Shown here piece after piece: positions 1-6,483 of a stretch of 10,308 nt of DNA; positions within the stretch are counted from its first letter, which is position 1, and each line of letters begins with the position of its first letter. The translations under genes and the position numbers were made by a program. Source of the DNA: Lentisphaerota bacterium. Its GTDB lineage: Bacteria > Verrucomicrobiota > Kiritimatiellia > JAAZAB01. The notes under the pieces are model-generated. The model was not told where the DNA came from. It did not search any database and saw nothing but the letters and a program-made list of their open reading frames with translations. The DNA is taken from positions 1-10,308 of the forward strand of contig JACQHI010000332.1 in assembly GCA_016199105.1 (NCBI GenBank), given 5' to 3'.

Positions 1-872
1 ATCTCGCCGTGGTCGGAGGTCAGCAGGATCACCGTGTTGTTGTCCGTCATCTTCCGGATCCCCTTGACGGGGCACAGCAGGCGCCGGATCTGGTCGTCCA
101 CGTGGTTGATCAGCCCGTAATACCCCGCCCGGCAGGACCGGAGCGCCTCGCCCGTCAGCCGCACGCGCATGGGCGCCACGTTATCGCCCTCCTCCCCCGG
201 CTTCGGCGGCTCTTCCCAGTCGCCGATGACGGGATCCGGCACGCCGGTGCGCAGGTAGCGCTCGAAATAAAACGCCGGCGGCTGGAGCGGCGGATGCGGC
301 GCGACAAACGACACCACCAGGAAAAACGGACAGGACGGATCGCGCTTCCGCAGGAACTCCTCCGCCAGGTCCACCGTCCAATTCGTGAAGTGCAGGCGTT
401 CGTCCATGTGCCAGGGACGCGCCGTCCAGTCGTTGTGCCGGACGCCGCCGCCGAACCAGCCGCCGCTTCCCCGGGGCGCTTCGCGGTCCAGCCATTCCCA
501 ATACTCTTGATGGCCCGTCATGGTTTCGAACCCGAACCGGCGCTGAACCGGAAATTGATGCATGCTCCTGCCGACGAGCGCGGTCTGATAACCGGCATCG
601 CGCAGAACCTGCGGCAGCGTGGGCGGCGCGTCCCAGGGCACGTTGTCATGATAACCCACCATGCCATGCGTGGCCGGGAATTGGCCCGCCATCAGGCTGC
701 GCCGCGCGGCGATGCAGGACGGGCACGTCGAATACGCCCGCGTGAAACGGACGCCCTGCTCCGCGATACCGTCCATGGTGGGCGTGAGAAGCACGGGATG
801 CTTCTCGATGCTCAAACAGTCGGCGCGCTGCTGGTCGGTCATCAGAAGCAGAATATTCGGTCTATCCGTCAT
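1..872 (-). CDS. Sulfatase A, type I formylglycine-dependent (C-terminus outside window)
   Basis: Arylsulfatase-family enzyme that would hydrolyse a sulfate ester. The visible 290 codons cover the N-terminal catalytic part; the rest lies beyond the window start. The protein opens MTDRPNILLLMTDQQRAD, the usual first strand and metal-binding loop of S1 sulfatases, with no signal peptide. The catalytic motif is C-I-A-A-R, with Cys53 predicted to be oxidised to formylglycine; the run CIAARRSLMAG aligns residue for residue with the common CSPSRASLLTG. Later landmarks are FVAPHPPLQPP (about 200) and TSDHGE (285-290), the C-terminal metal-binding site. The ATG start follows AAGGAG at a 5-nt spacing. 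It is separated from the other sulfatases by the HepT/MntA gene and an inverted-repeat element, so it may have its own promoter. Family is secure; substrate is unknown. Confidence 0.94.
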   Translation of the reverse strand, partial: MTDRPNILLLMTDQQRADCLSIEKHPVLLTPTMDGIAEQGVRFTRAYSTCPSCIAARRSLMAGQFPATHGMVGYHDNVPWDAPPTLPQVLRDAGYQTALVGRSMHQFPVQRRFGFETMTGHQEYWEWLDREAPRGSGGWFGGGVRHNDWTARPWHMDERLHFTNWTVDLAEEFLRKRDPSCPFFLVVSFVAPHPPLQPPAFYFERYLRTGVPDPVIGDWEEPPKPGEEGDNVAPMRVRLTGEALRSCRAGYYGLINHVDDQIRRLLCPVKGIRKMTDNNTVILLTSDHGE

Positions 873-877
873 AAAAA

Positions 878-883
878 CTCCTT
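878..883 (-). promoter_or_regulatory. Ribosome binding site of sulfatase A
   Basis: AAGGAG lies 5 nt before the ATG at 872 and fixes that start. Confidence 0.75.
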
Positions 884-892
884 AAAGCACAT

Positions 893-921
893 CCGCCCTT
901 GGCGAGATCCGCCACGGCGGA
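893..921. promoter_or_regulatory. Paired GC-rich dyads upstream of sulfatase A (possible operators)
   Basis: Positions 908-921 read TCCGCC-AC-GGCGGA, a perfect 6-bp dyad. A related imperfect dyad, TCCGCC-CTT-GGCGAG, lies 15 nt to its left (893-907). Both are between the sulfatase A Shine-Dalgarno and the inverted-repeat element. Two similar dyads in tandem upstream of a catabolic gene would suit a dimeric repressor, but they could equally be a remnant of a GC-rich palindromic repeat. No convincing -35/-10 pair was seen here. Confidence 0.3.
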
Positions 922-940
922 CGGGAAGAAACAGAAAAAA

Positions 941-1164
941 ATAGCCGCAAAGAGGCGCAAGAAGCGCAAAATTAACTTTGGGAAAATACATATTTTTTTG
1001 ATTTCTAGTTCATACACCTTCTCCAAATGCCCATGCCGCAGATACGAATGCAACGCCAGGCTTGTTTCCCGTCCCGCCAGGAACGGGACAAACACCGGGT
1101 CTTTTGCTACGAAGCACGAGCATTTTGCCTCCTTTTTGCGCTTCTTGCGCCTCTTTGCGGCTAT
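941..1164. mobile_element. MITE-like element with perfect 31-bp inverted ends and a GxxExxY relic
   Basis: The 31 bases at 941-971 are the exact reverse complement of 1134-1164, and pairing fails at the next base on both sides. The ends are built on the motif GCCGCAAAGAGGCGCAAGAAG. The 224-bp unit has no full gene, but its minus strand at 1032-1012 encodes G-H-L-E-K-V-Y, an exact match to the signature of the small GxxExxY protein family, followed by Glu. I see no clear target-site duplication. I infer a non-autonomous mobile or palindromic repeat that carries, or derives from, a GxxExxY gene fragment. It accounts for most of the 427-nt gap at 873-1299. Confidence 0.6.
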
Positions 1165-1299
1165 CATCTTCGTTGCGGTGAAAACCGTTGAGTGCAGTTA
1201 CTCGAAAATAGAGATTTTTGCCCGCTAATCATTCGCGTATATTCCCTTGCCGACGCTCGGGCAGGCGCGTCATTCGCGGGAAAAATCCGGAAATGCCCG
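1165..1299. other. Spacer between the inverted-repeat element and the HepT/MntA gene
   Basis: No gene or convincing terminator was found. The only structure noted is a 9-nt direct repeat, TCATTCGCG, at 1229-1237 and 1270-1278. Weak 4-bp hairpins around 1248-1263 lack a downstream T run on either strand. Confidence 0.4.
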
Positions 1300-1815
1300 T
1301 TAATTTGCCACGGAATATTGTTCGCACATGGCCAACTCGTCTTCATATTCCCTGGCCGTTAACGACGCAAACTCGGCGCACCGATTCTCGTCGGCGCAAT
1401 AAACGCGCTTGCCGCACAACGCCTCAAAACGGAGGATGGGAGAAGCGCCATTGAGTGGCACCAAGTCAACATCTTCGACCCGCATGGCTTTTTGCAACCG
1501 CGCCCTGCACGACGCCAAAACGTCCAACCCCGGCTTCGCATCGAAAAGGACTCCGATATCCACATCGCCTCCGTCGCGCACCTCGCCGTTCTTGGCGGAA
1601 CCGAACAGCCAGGCGCCGACAACCCCAAGGCCGGGGAAGCTGTGTTGAATGTCTTCAATCACCACTTCCACCGCGATCTGCAGGTCCCGTTCCACCGCCC
1701 GGCGTGTGCGCCAATCGCCGCTGAGTTGCGCCGAGGTGACATCACCCAGCGAGCGCAACTCATTCAGCGTCTCTTCCAACGCCTGCAGTTTACTTATGAG
1801 GATGCCATTCTTCAC
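1300..1815 (-). CDS. Hybrid of truncated HepT toxin N-terminus and MntA-type nucleotidyltransferase antitoxin
   Basis: 171 residues if read from GTG at 1815. Residues 1-58 match the start of HepT (DUF86): a coiled helix (ILISKLQALEETLNELRSL) and then the helix WRTRRAVERDLQIAVE. HepT stops there; its later half with the R-X(4-6)-H-X-Y ribonuclease/AMPylation motif is absent. The sequence then enters an MntA-like polymerase-beta nucleotidyltransferase: AWLFGSAKNG, an exact G-S-X10-D-X-D site (Gly72-Ser73, Asp84, Asp86), and a third acidic residue in EDVDLV (Asp117). In intact HepT/MntA modules the antitoxin AMPylates and neutralises HepT. Here an internal deletion in a hepT-mntA pair seems to have fused the genes in frame, leaving an antitoxin without a toxin. 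A TTG at 1821 is in frame, but it sits only 1 nt from AAGGAG; GTG at 1815 has a 7-nt spacing and is preferred. Confidence 0.75.
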   Translation of the reverse strand: MKNGILISKLQALEETLNELRSLGDVTSAQLSGDWRTRRAVERDLQIAVEVVIEDIQHSFPGLGVVGAWLFGSAKNGEVRDGGDVDIGVLFDAKPGLDVLASCRARLQKAMRVEDVDLVPLNGASPILRFEALCGKRVYCADENRCAEFASLTAREYEDELAMCEQYSVAN

Positions 1816-1822
1816 CAGCAAT

Positions 1823-1828
1823 CTCCTT
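1823..1828 (-). promoter_or_regulatory. Ribosome binding site of the HepT/MntA hybrid
   Basis: AAGGAG lies 7 nt before GTG at 1815 and only 1 nt before TTG at 1821, so it decides for the GTG start. Confidence 0.65.
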
Positions 1829-1862
1829 TTGATGCCTAACCCAATACCCGCACAGAGAAATT

Positions 1863-1891
1863 AGGGTACCCGCGTGAGTGGAGCGAGTCAA
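1863..1891 (-). promoter_or_regulatory. Candidate sigma-70 promoter of the HepT/MntA hybrid
   Basis: TTGACT (1891-1886) and TACCCT (1868-1863) are separated by exactly 17 nt. The -10 keeps the three most conserved positions (T, A and final T). The predicted transcript would start near 1856 and leave a leader of about 40 nt with the Shine-Dalgarno at 1828-1823. This would let the gene be expressed apart from the sulfatases. It is judged by eye only. Confidence 0.35.
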
Positions 1892-2006
1892 GGTGTGTTC
1901 GCAAGGTTGTCGCAAGGGAAATCAGGTCGGCCCCTTCGCCGTACCGCAACGTCCAACCTTCAGCCATCAGGTTTCATCACTCAGCCTTTTGGTTTTACGA
2001 TTTCCC

Positions 2007-3425
2007 TCACCAGTTGCGCCGGTCGGTGTCGCGCGGCAGCGTGTCGGCGGTGAGGAACAGCCAGCGGAGCAAACGCTCCCGCAGGCCCTCTTTTTCGGCG
2101 CGGAAGTCGGGGTGATCGGCCAGGTTTGTCCGCTCCTGGGGATCGCGGTCCAGCGCGAACAGTTCGTCGCAGTCACCGGGACAATAGATGTATTTCCGCG
2201 TTTCCGTTCGGATCATGGCCGCCTTGCTTCTCGACGCCGGCTTCGCATCATAACACCGCCGCATTGGCGTGTAGGGGCTGTTATCCGGGATCGGGGGGCT
2301 GAACTGGGTTTCGCCGGGCAACACACCGGCTTCCGCAAAGACGGCATCCCGCCCCCGCCACTCCCCGCCGCGGAGCGCCGGCAGCAGACTGCGGCCGAAG
2401 TGATCATGCTTCGACGGCAGACCGACGATGTCCATGAGCGTCGGATACAGATCGGTCAGTTCCACGAGGCCGCGGCGCTCGACGCCGCGCGCCAGACCCG
2501 GCACCCGGAAAACAAGGGGCACGCGCAGCAGGGCATCCTCGAACCCGGCGAAGTATTTTTCGATCAGCCCGTAGTCGCCCGCGAAGTCGCCATGATCCGA
2601 GGATGCCACGATGGCCGTGCTGTCATACAGTCCCCTCTCCTTCAACTTGGCCACCAACTGGCCCAGTTGGGCATCCACGCGGCTGATCATCCCGTAATAG
2701 ACGGCCCGGATTTCACGGAAATCCTTTTCGTCCAGCCGGTCCAATCCCATCCCGTGATACAGGACCGACCGATAGCACCGGCCGATGTCCGGCGACGGCG
2801 GAATGGGCGCCCGGACGCGAGCACGGTCATGCAGGGAAAACCAGGGCTCCTCGGCCTCGTAGGGCGGATGGGCGAACAGGAGCGGCAAGTAAATGCAGAA
2901 CGGCCGGTCGTGGGGCTCGTCCAGGAAATCCAGGGCGCTCTGGATGCAGGCCGAATCGTAATCGAAGCACGGCGATTTCGTCCGCTTGCCGTGGTAGAAC
3001 GATGTCCGGTGCTTATGCCCCTCGGGCCATGGATTGGCCATATAAGCGCCATCCGTCGGTTTTATCCGGAGCTGCGTCTCGTCGAACGCCAGGTCCGTGG
3101 CCGCATGGGCGACGAAATCGTTCTTGCCATAGGCCACGTTGATGTAGCCCGCCTCCTTGAGATCGCGAAAGAAGTGGCGTTCATGTCGGCGCAGGAGATG
3201 CAGGAGAGACCGGTGCCCACCGTTGTGGGGGTACAGGCCGGTGAACATGCCGATCCGCGAGGGCGTGCAGTACGACATCTGGCAGAAGGCGTCGGTGAAA
3301 GACACCCCGTCTGCCGCGAGGGCATCCAGGTGCGGCGTTTGGGCGCGGCCTTCCGCCGGCCCGATGGCGGCGTCCGCCCGGATGGTCTCGGGGAGGAACA
3401 CAATCAGGTTAAGCGGCGCGCTCAT
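2007..3425 (-). CDS. Sulfatase B, type I formylglycine-dependent
   Basis: A complete 472-residue sulfatase of usual length. It begins MSAPLNLIVFLPETIRAD; Glu13-Thr14 replace the commoner Asp-Asp/Asp-Gln of the first metal loop. The canonical motif C-T-P-S-R gives the formylglycine precursor Cys53, followed by IGMFTGLYPHNGGHRSL. The second metal site is SSDHGDFAGDYG (Asp277-His278), with LRVPLVFRVPG and the DLYPTLMDIVGL helix behind it. The C-terminal subdomain ends with the common phrase ELFALDRDPQERTNLADHP. No signal peptide is visible. The start is 5 nt after the stop of sulfatase C and has no clear Shine-Dalgarno, which suggests translational coupling. The reading frame stays open far upstream inside sulfatase C, but that extension has no sulfatase character. 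Confidence 0.95.
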   Translation of the reverse strand: MSAPLNLIVFLPETIRADAAIGPAEGRAQTPHLDALAADGVSFTDAFCQMSYCTPSRIGMFTGLYPHNGGHRSLLHLLRRHERHFFRDLKEAGYINVAYGKNDFVAHAATDLAFDETQLRIKPTDGAYMANPWPEGHKHRTSFYHGKRTKSPCFDYDSACIQSALDFLDEPHDRPFCIYLPLLFAHPPYEAEEPWFSLHDRARVRAPIPPSPDIGRCYRSVLYHGMGLDRLDEKDFREIRAVYYGMISRVDAQLGQLVAKLKERGLYDSTAIVASSDHGDFAGDYGLIEKYFAGFEDALLRVPLVFRVPGLARGVERRGLVELTDLYPTLMDIVGLPSKHDHFGRSLLPALRGGEWRGRDAVFAEAGVLPGETQFSPPIPDNSPYTPMRRCYDAKPASRSKAAMIRTETRKYIYCPGDCDELFALDRDPQERTNLADHPDFRAEKEGLRERLLRWLFLTADTLPRDTDRRNW

Positions 3426-3430
3426 GATGG

Positions 3431-4900
3431 CTAAGGTTTCAGTCCGATCCGCGCATATTGTTCCGGCGGCGCGTCGGCAGCCTTCATCAGGCGCCGCAGA
3501 TGTTCGAGCATTTTTTCCTCCACAGCCCTGTCTTGGAGCGGCGCGCGCTGTTCGGGGTCCTTTTCCAGATCGAACAGGAGCGTGCCATGGGCATGGGCAT
3601 TCACCCAGCCCCAGTTGTGCGTCTTGCACCGCCACACCTTGCTCCCGCGCGTGAAGGCGAAAGGGCCCGCCGGCTCCAGAGTCTTCAGCTCGTCGGGTGA
3701 AAATCTCCGGCGCATGTGCATGGGCACGAGCGTGTAATCGAAGAGCGGCTCGTTGTCGGCCTTGACGGGAGCGCGCATATAGACGTAACGGCCGTCCGTG
3801 CAGTTGACGTGCCCGCCGTGGATGCCGAAGAGCACGGTGTCGTGAACCGGCGCGTTGCGCGCGAGGGCGTCGCGAAGCGGGACGCCCTGCACTTCCGGCG
3901 GGCGAGTGACGCCGAAGAATTCCAAAAGAGTCGGCGCCAGATCGATCGTCTGCACAAGACTGTCGCAGCGGTCGCCACGGCGGCCGGCGCGCGGATCCCA
4001 GACGAAAAGCGGCGTATTGGCCACTTCGTTGTAAAACGGCGTGCGGCAGAACGCCCACTCGTCGTGCTCGCCCAGGAGGAATCCGTGGTCGGTGGCCAGA
4101 ATCAGGAGGGTATCTTTCCAGAGGTCGTTCCGGTCCATGGCGTCGAGAACGCGGCCCAACGAGGCGTCGCACATGGACACCAGGGCCGCGTATTCGCGGC
4201 GCGCATGCTCCACCTGCTCCGGAGTCTGCGAAACGCGCGCATAGGGTGGCCAGTCGAACAACGGCCCGCGATAGTCGTGCGGATACAAGTCCCGGTATTT
4301 CTGAGGCGCAAAGAACGGGGGATGCGGGTCGAAGCACTCGATTTGCAAAAACCAGTTGTCCTCCCCGCGGTTCCGTTCGATGAATTCCAGGCCGGCGTTG
4401 AAGGTTTGGGTCTGGGACCAGTCTTCCTCGTGCTTCATGAAAGGGCGGTTCACCCATTCCTGGCGCCAGAGATTGCCCCCGCCCCCCCCGATGCTGTCCG
4501 GTATTTCCGGATCCCGCACCTGCCCCTTCCACGGATCGCCCTCCTGCCCGCGGAAAAACTCCCAACTGTTGTAACGGCCATGATAGGTTGCGCCGCCATC
4601 CTCCCAGTAATGGCAATGGTCGCTGACCAGATGGGTATAAATCCCTTTCTGCTTCAGCAGTTCCGGCATGGACACATCGAACGGCTCAAGCGGCCCCCAG
4701 CAACGATGTAGGAAGTTATAACGGCCGGTGTGGAGTTCGCGGCGCGCGGGGATGCACGGCATGCTGCCCACATAACTGCGGGTGAACGTGACGGCATGAT
4801 CGGCGAGACGCTGGAAGTTGGGCGCCTTCACCCCCTCGCCTCCGTAGGGCGGAATGAACCGGCGGTTCAACGAGTCGAAGAATACAAGAATAGCCTTCAT
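3431..4900 (-). CDS. Sulfatase C, type I formylglycine-dependent
   Basis: 489 residues from ATG at 4900. The N-terminus MKAILVFFDSLNRRFIPPYG is the first strand plus metal loop (Asp9). The catalytic motif is C-I-P-A-R (Cys49), within GSMPCIPARRELHTGRYNF. ECFDPHPPFFAP lies near 188-199, the second metal site is ATDHGFLLGEHDEW (Asp271-His272), and LFDLEKDPEQRAPL is the usual C-terminal phrase. No signal peptide is visible. The start is uncertain: no Shine-Dalgarno precedes 4900 because an inverted palindrome pair (4908-4974) occupies that place. An in-frame ATG at 4933 inside the repeat, 7 nt after AAAGAG, would add the 11 residues MEGRAPSRPNH. Family homology favours 4900. The 107-nt gap from ceramidase-fold protein A and the tight junction to sulfatase B suggest co-transcription. 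Confidence 0.95.
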   Translation of the reverse strand: MKAILVFFDSLNRRFIPPYGGEGVKAPNFQRLADHAVTFTRSYVGSMPCIPARRELHTGRYNFLHRCWGPLEPFDVSMPELLKQKGIYTHLVSDHCHYWEDGGATYHGRYNSWEFFRGQEGDPWKGQVRDPEIPDSIGGGGGNLWRQEWVNRPFMKHEEDWSQTQTFNAGLEFIERNRGEDNWFLQIECFDPHPPFFAPQKYRDLYPHDYRGPLFDWPPYARVSQTPEQVEHARREYAALVSMCDASLGRVLDAMDRNDLWKDTLLILATDHGFLLGEHDEWAFCRTPFYNEVANTPLFVWDPRAGRRGDRCDSLVQTIDLAPTLLEFFGVTRPPEVQGVPLRDALARNAPVHDTVLFGIHGGHVNCTDGRYVYMRAPVKADNEPLFDYTLVPMHMRRRFSPDELKTLEPAGPFAFTRGSKVWRCKTHNWGWVNAHAHGTLLFDLEKDPEQRAPLQDRAVEEKMLEHLRRLMKAADAPPEQYARIGLKP

Positions 4901-4907
4901 ATGGTTT

Positions 4908-4974
4908 GGACGCGACGGGGCGCGTCCCTCCATCAAAATACTCTTTTATGGGAGGGTCACGCTCCGTCGTGACC
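4908..4974. repeat. Inverted pair of palindromes (REP/BIME-like)
   Basis: Two 20-nt hairpins face each other at 4908-4927 and 4955-4974. Each has a 7-bp stem and a 6-nt loop. Compared in the same orientation they differ at five positions: four form two compensatory pair changes in the stem (A-T to T-A and G-C to A-T) and the fifth is in the loop. The spacer also pairs at its edges (CTCCAT with ATGGGAG), so the whole unit can form one long cruciform-like stem. It lies between ceramidase-fold protein A and sulfatase C. There is no T run after either hairpin, so it is not a classic terminator. Confidence 0.75.
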
Positions 4975-5007
4975 GCATTTCTTGAAATATATCGCCATGC
5001 ATCTTGC

Positions 5008-6417
5008 CTACGGGAACAACTGCTTCAACAACGACAGGCTTTCGGCCGTGATCCGCTCCAGGGCATCCTCGCATAATTTGGAGCCTATGCCCGTGCGGGT
5101 TTCAAAACCGCCGCCTTTGAAGGCCCGCCGGGTCGGGACATACCCCACATACCCGTTGGCGAAATGCGCCACCCACGTGAATTTGGCCGGCGACTTGAGC
5201 TTGATCTCCAGTTGGGCCTCCACAAACGGCTCGCCCATCAGCGTCACCAGCGCCATGTCGCCCAGGCGGAACGCCTGGATTTCATAGTCGAAGTGCTTCT
5301 TCTGTTTCTGGGATTCCTTCATGCTGAGGCGCGAGACGGCATACACCCACTCCCATTCCACCGCCGTATGACCGGCATCTTTCCACATCGGCTGGGGATT
5401 TTCCCGGATCAGCTTCTCGTCCGCGCGCAGTTGGGATACTTTCAATTTCCGCAGGGGGATCTGCAGGACGGAGCGGCGCCAGTCCAGCACGGGATCCGCC
5501 AGGGGCGTCATGGCCGCGAGCGCCTTGCCGGACGTCTCGGCCAACTGACGCGCCATCCGGCGATAATCGCCCTTCGAGTCGGGATCGATATGATTGAAGT
5601 GATGGATATTGCCGCAACACCCGTTGAGGACCATCGGCATGCCGCCGGGACCGACACGACTCTGCATCTCCTCCACCCATGCCCCCGGCCAGTCGCCGAT
5701 CACGTACCGGTGCGGATAGCCGTGTGTGGGATGACAGGTGTGATGCAGGAGCATGGCCAGCGGCGAAGCGCCCGCGGGCCCGTCCGGCGCTTCAAGGGAT
5801 TCGCAAGGCTGGAGAGTCATGACCCCGACTTCGGGATCGGTCGGCCCTTCCACATGGAGAATATCCGGACTGCAGCCGGGCGGATGGCACCGCGCCGTGC
5901 CGTCGCGCATGACGAACCGGCGGTTGAACGCCACACGCCCGTCAATGCCGCGGCCCACCGCCACGGTGACCGGCTTCAGCTCCGCCAATGCCTTATCCAC
6001 GGCCGAGAGAATCGCGGCGACTGCCGGCTCATTGTAGCGGTCATCCCCGCCGAGCAACCAGGGATATTCCGGGGGAACCAGGGCGCTAGGGCCCTCCGTG
6101 AAAAAATGACCAAGCGTGGGCGATGAATGATTCTGCACACAGTGCAGGAACACGGCTTCGGGCGCCAGAGCGAAGCGCTCATGAATGCGCCGCCGGATTT
6201 CCGTGGACCATTCCGTGCTCATGGCCAGCAGATCGAGCGACACCCAACAGCACCGCTTGCCGTCCTTGTCCAGCGCGAGGGCACGGGCAAACAGGCGGTC
6301 CCGGATTTCCTCAGTCGGCCGCAACCGCCCGATGTCCCCCGCCAGTTGAATGCCCAGGGCCGGCGTGATATCCCCCACGCCAACGCCCGCGCGAAGCCCG
6401 GTTGCTGTCGTGCTCAT
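5008..6417 (-). CDS. Neutral/alkaline ceramidase-fold hydrolase A
   Basis: 469 residues related to the N-terminal domain of neutral/alkaline non-lysosomal ceramidase, a zinc amidohydrolase family. It opens with the family phrase AGVGVGDITPALGIQLAG. Residues matching the four zinc ligands of the Pseudomonas enzyme can be placed: His97 in QNHSSP, His229 in HTCHPT, Glu396 in MGEPF and Tyr426 in VGYVPT. NGCCGNIHH (265-273) matches the conserved NG-x-x-GN loop. No signal peptide is seen, and it is shorter than true ceramidases, which carry an extra C-terminal domain. With sulfatases and a sugar isomerase alongside, amide or ester hydrolysis on a modified sugar is as likely as ceramide cleavage; this is inference. 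ATG 6417 is chosen over an in-frame TTG at 6441; neither has a strong Shine-Dalgarno. Confidence 0.85.
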   Translation of the reverse strand: MSTTATGLRAGVGVGDITPALGIQLAGDIGRLRPTEEIRDRLFARALALDKDGKRCCWVSLDLLAMSTEWSTEIRRRIHERFALAPEAVFLHCVQNHSSPTLGHFFTEGPSALVPPEYPWLLGGDDRYNEPAVAAILSAVDKALAELKPVTVAVGRGIDGRVAFNRRFVMRDGTARCHPPGCSPDILHVEGPTDPEVGVMTLQPCESLEAPDGPAGASPLAMLLHHTCHPTHGYPHRYVIGDWPGAWVEEMQSRVGPGGMPMVLNGCCGNIHHFNHIDPDSKGDYRRMARQLAETSGKALAAMTPLADPVLDWRRSVLQIPLRKLKVSQLRADEKLIRENPQPMWKDAGHTAVEWEWVYAVSRLSMKESQKQKKHFDYEIQAFRLGDMALVTLMGEPFVEAQLEIKLKSPAKFTWVAHFANGYVGYVPTRRAFKGGGFETRTGIGSKLCEDALERITAESLSLLKQLFP

Positions 6418-6440
6418 GTCTTGTTTTGCCCACTCCGCCA

Positions 6441-6473
6441 ACCGTGAACCGCTGAACTGTGAACCTGAGTACC
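6441..6473. repeat. Degenerate 7- to 8-nt tandem units (ACCGTGA family)
   Basis: The + strand reads as successive units ACCGTGA, ACCGCTGA, ACTGTGA and ACCTGAGT. The first two form a 15-nt word that recurs, with two mismatches each, at 7484-7498 and inverted at 7334-7348. The units fill half of the 66-nt gap between the isomerase and ceramidase-fold protein A. Confidence 0.6.
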
Positions 6474-6483
6474 AACCCTGTCT

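Noticed and set aside
862..1228. Small proteins of about 100 residues on both strands across the inverted-repeat element
   Set aside because: Both read through the inverted ends, giving basic low-complexity peptides. Only the short GxxExxY match is meaningful, and it is too small to be a functional protein.
1878..3434. Long + strand open frame opposite sulfatase B
   Set aside because: A mirror frame caused by high GC content. Its composition is rich in Arg, His, Gln and Val and no domain is recognisable, while the opposite strand has clear sulfatase motifs.
3426..4616. Open extension that would make sulfatase B an 869-residue protein
   Set aside because: The extension overlaps sulfatase C in another frame, has Arg/Gly/Ala-rich out-of-frame composition and no sulfatase features. 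The true N-terminus MSAPLNLIVF is internal.
4955..4974. Rho-independent terminator after ceramidase-fold protein A
   Set aside because: The hairpin is good, but no T run follows on either strand, and a mirrored hairpin nearby fits a paired-palindrome repeat better.
5008..6417. Genuine ceramidase acting on sphingolipids
   Set aside because: No signal peptide or C-terminal domain is present, there are two paralogues beside sulfatases, and nothing in the window relates to lipids. The family fold is supported, but the substrate is not.
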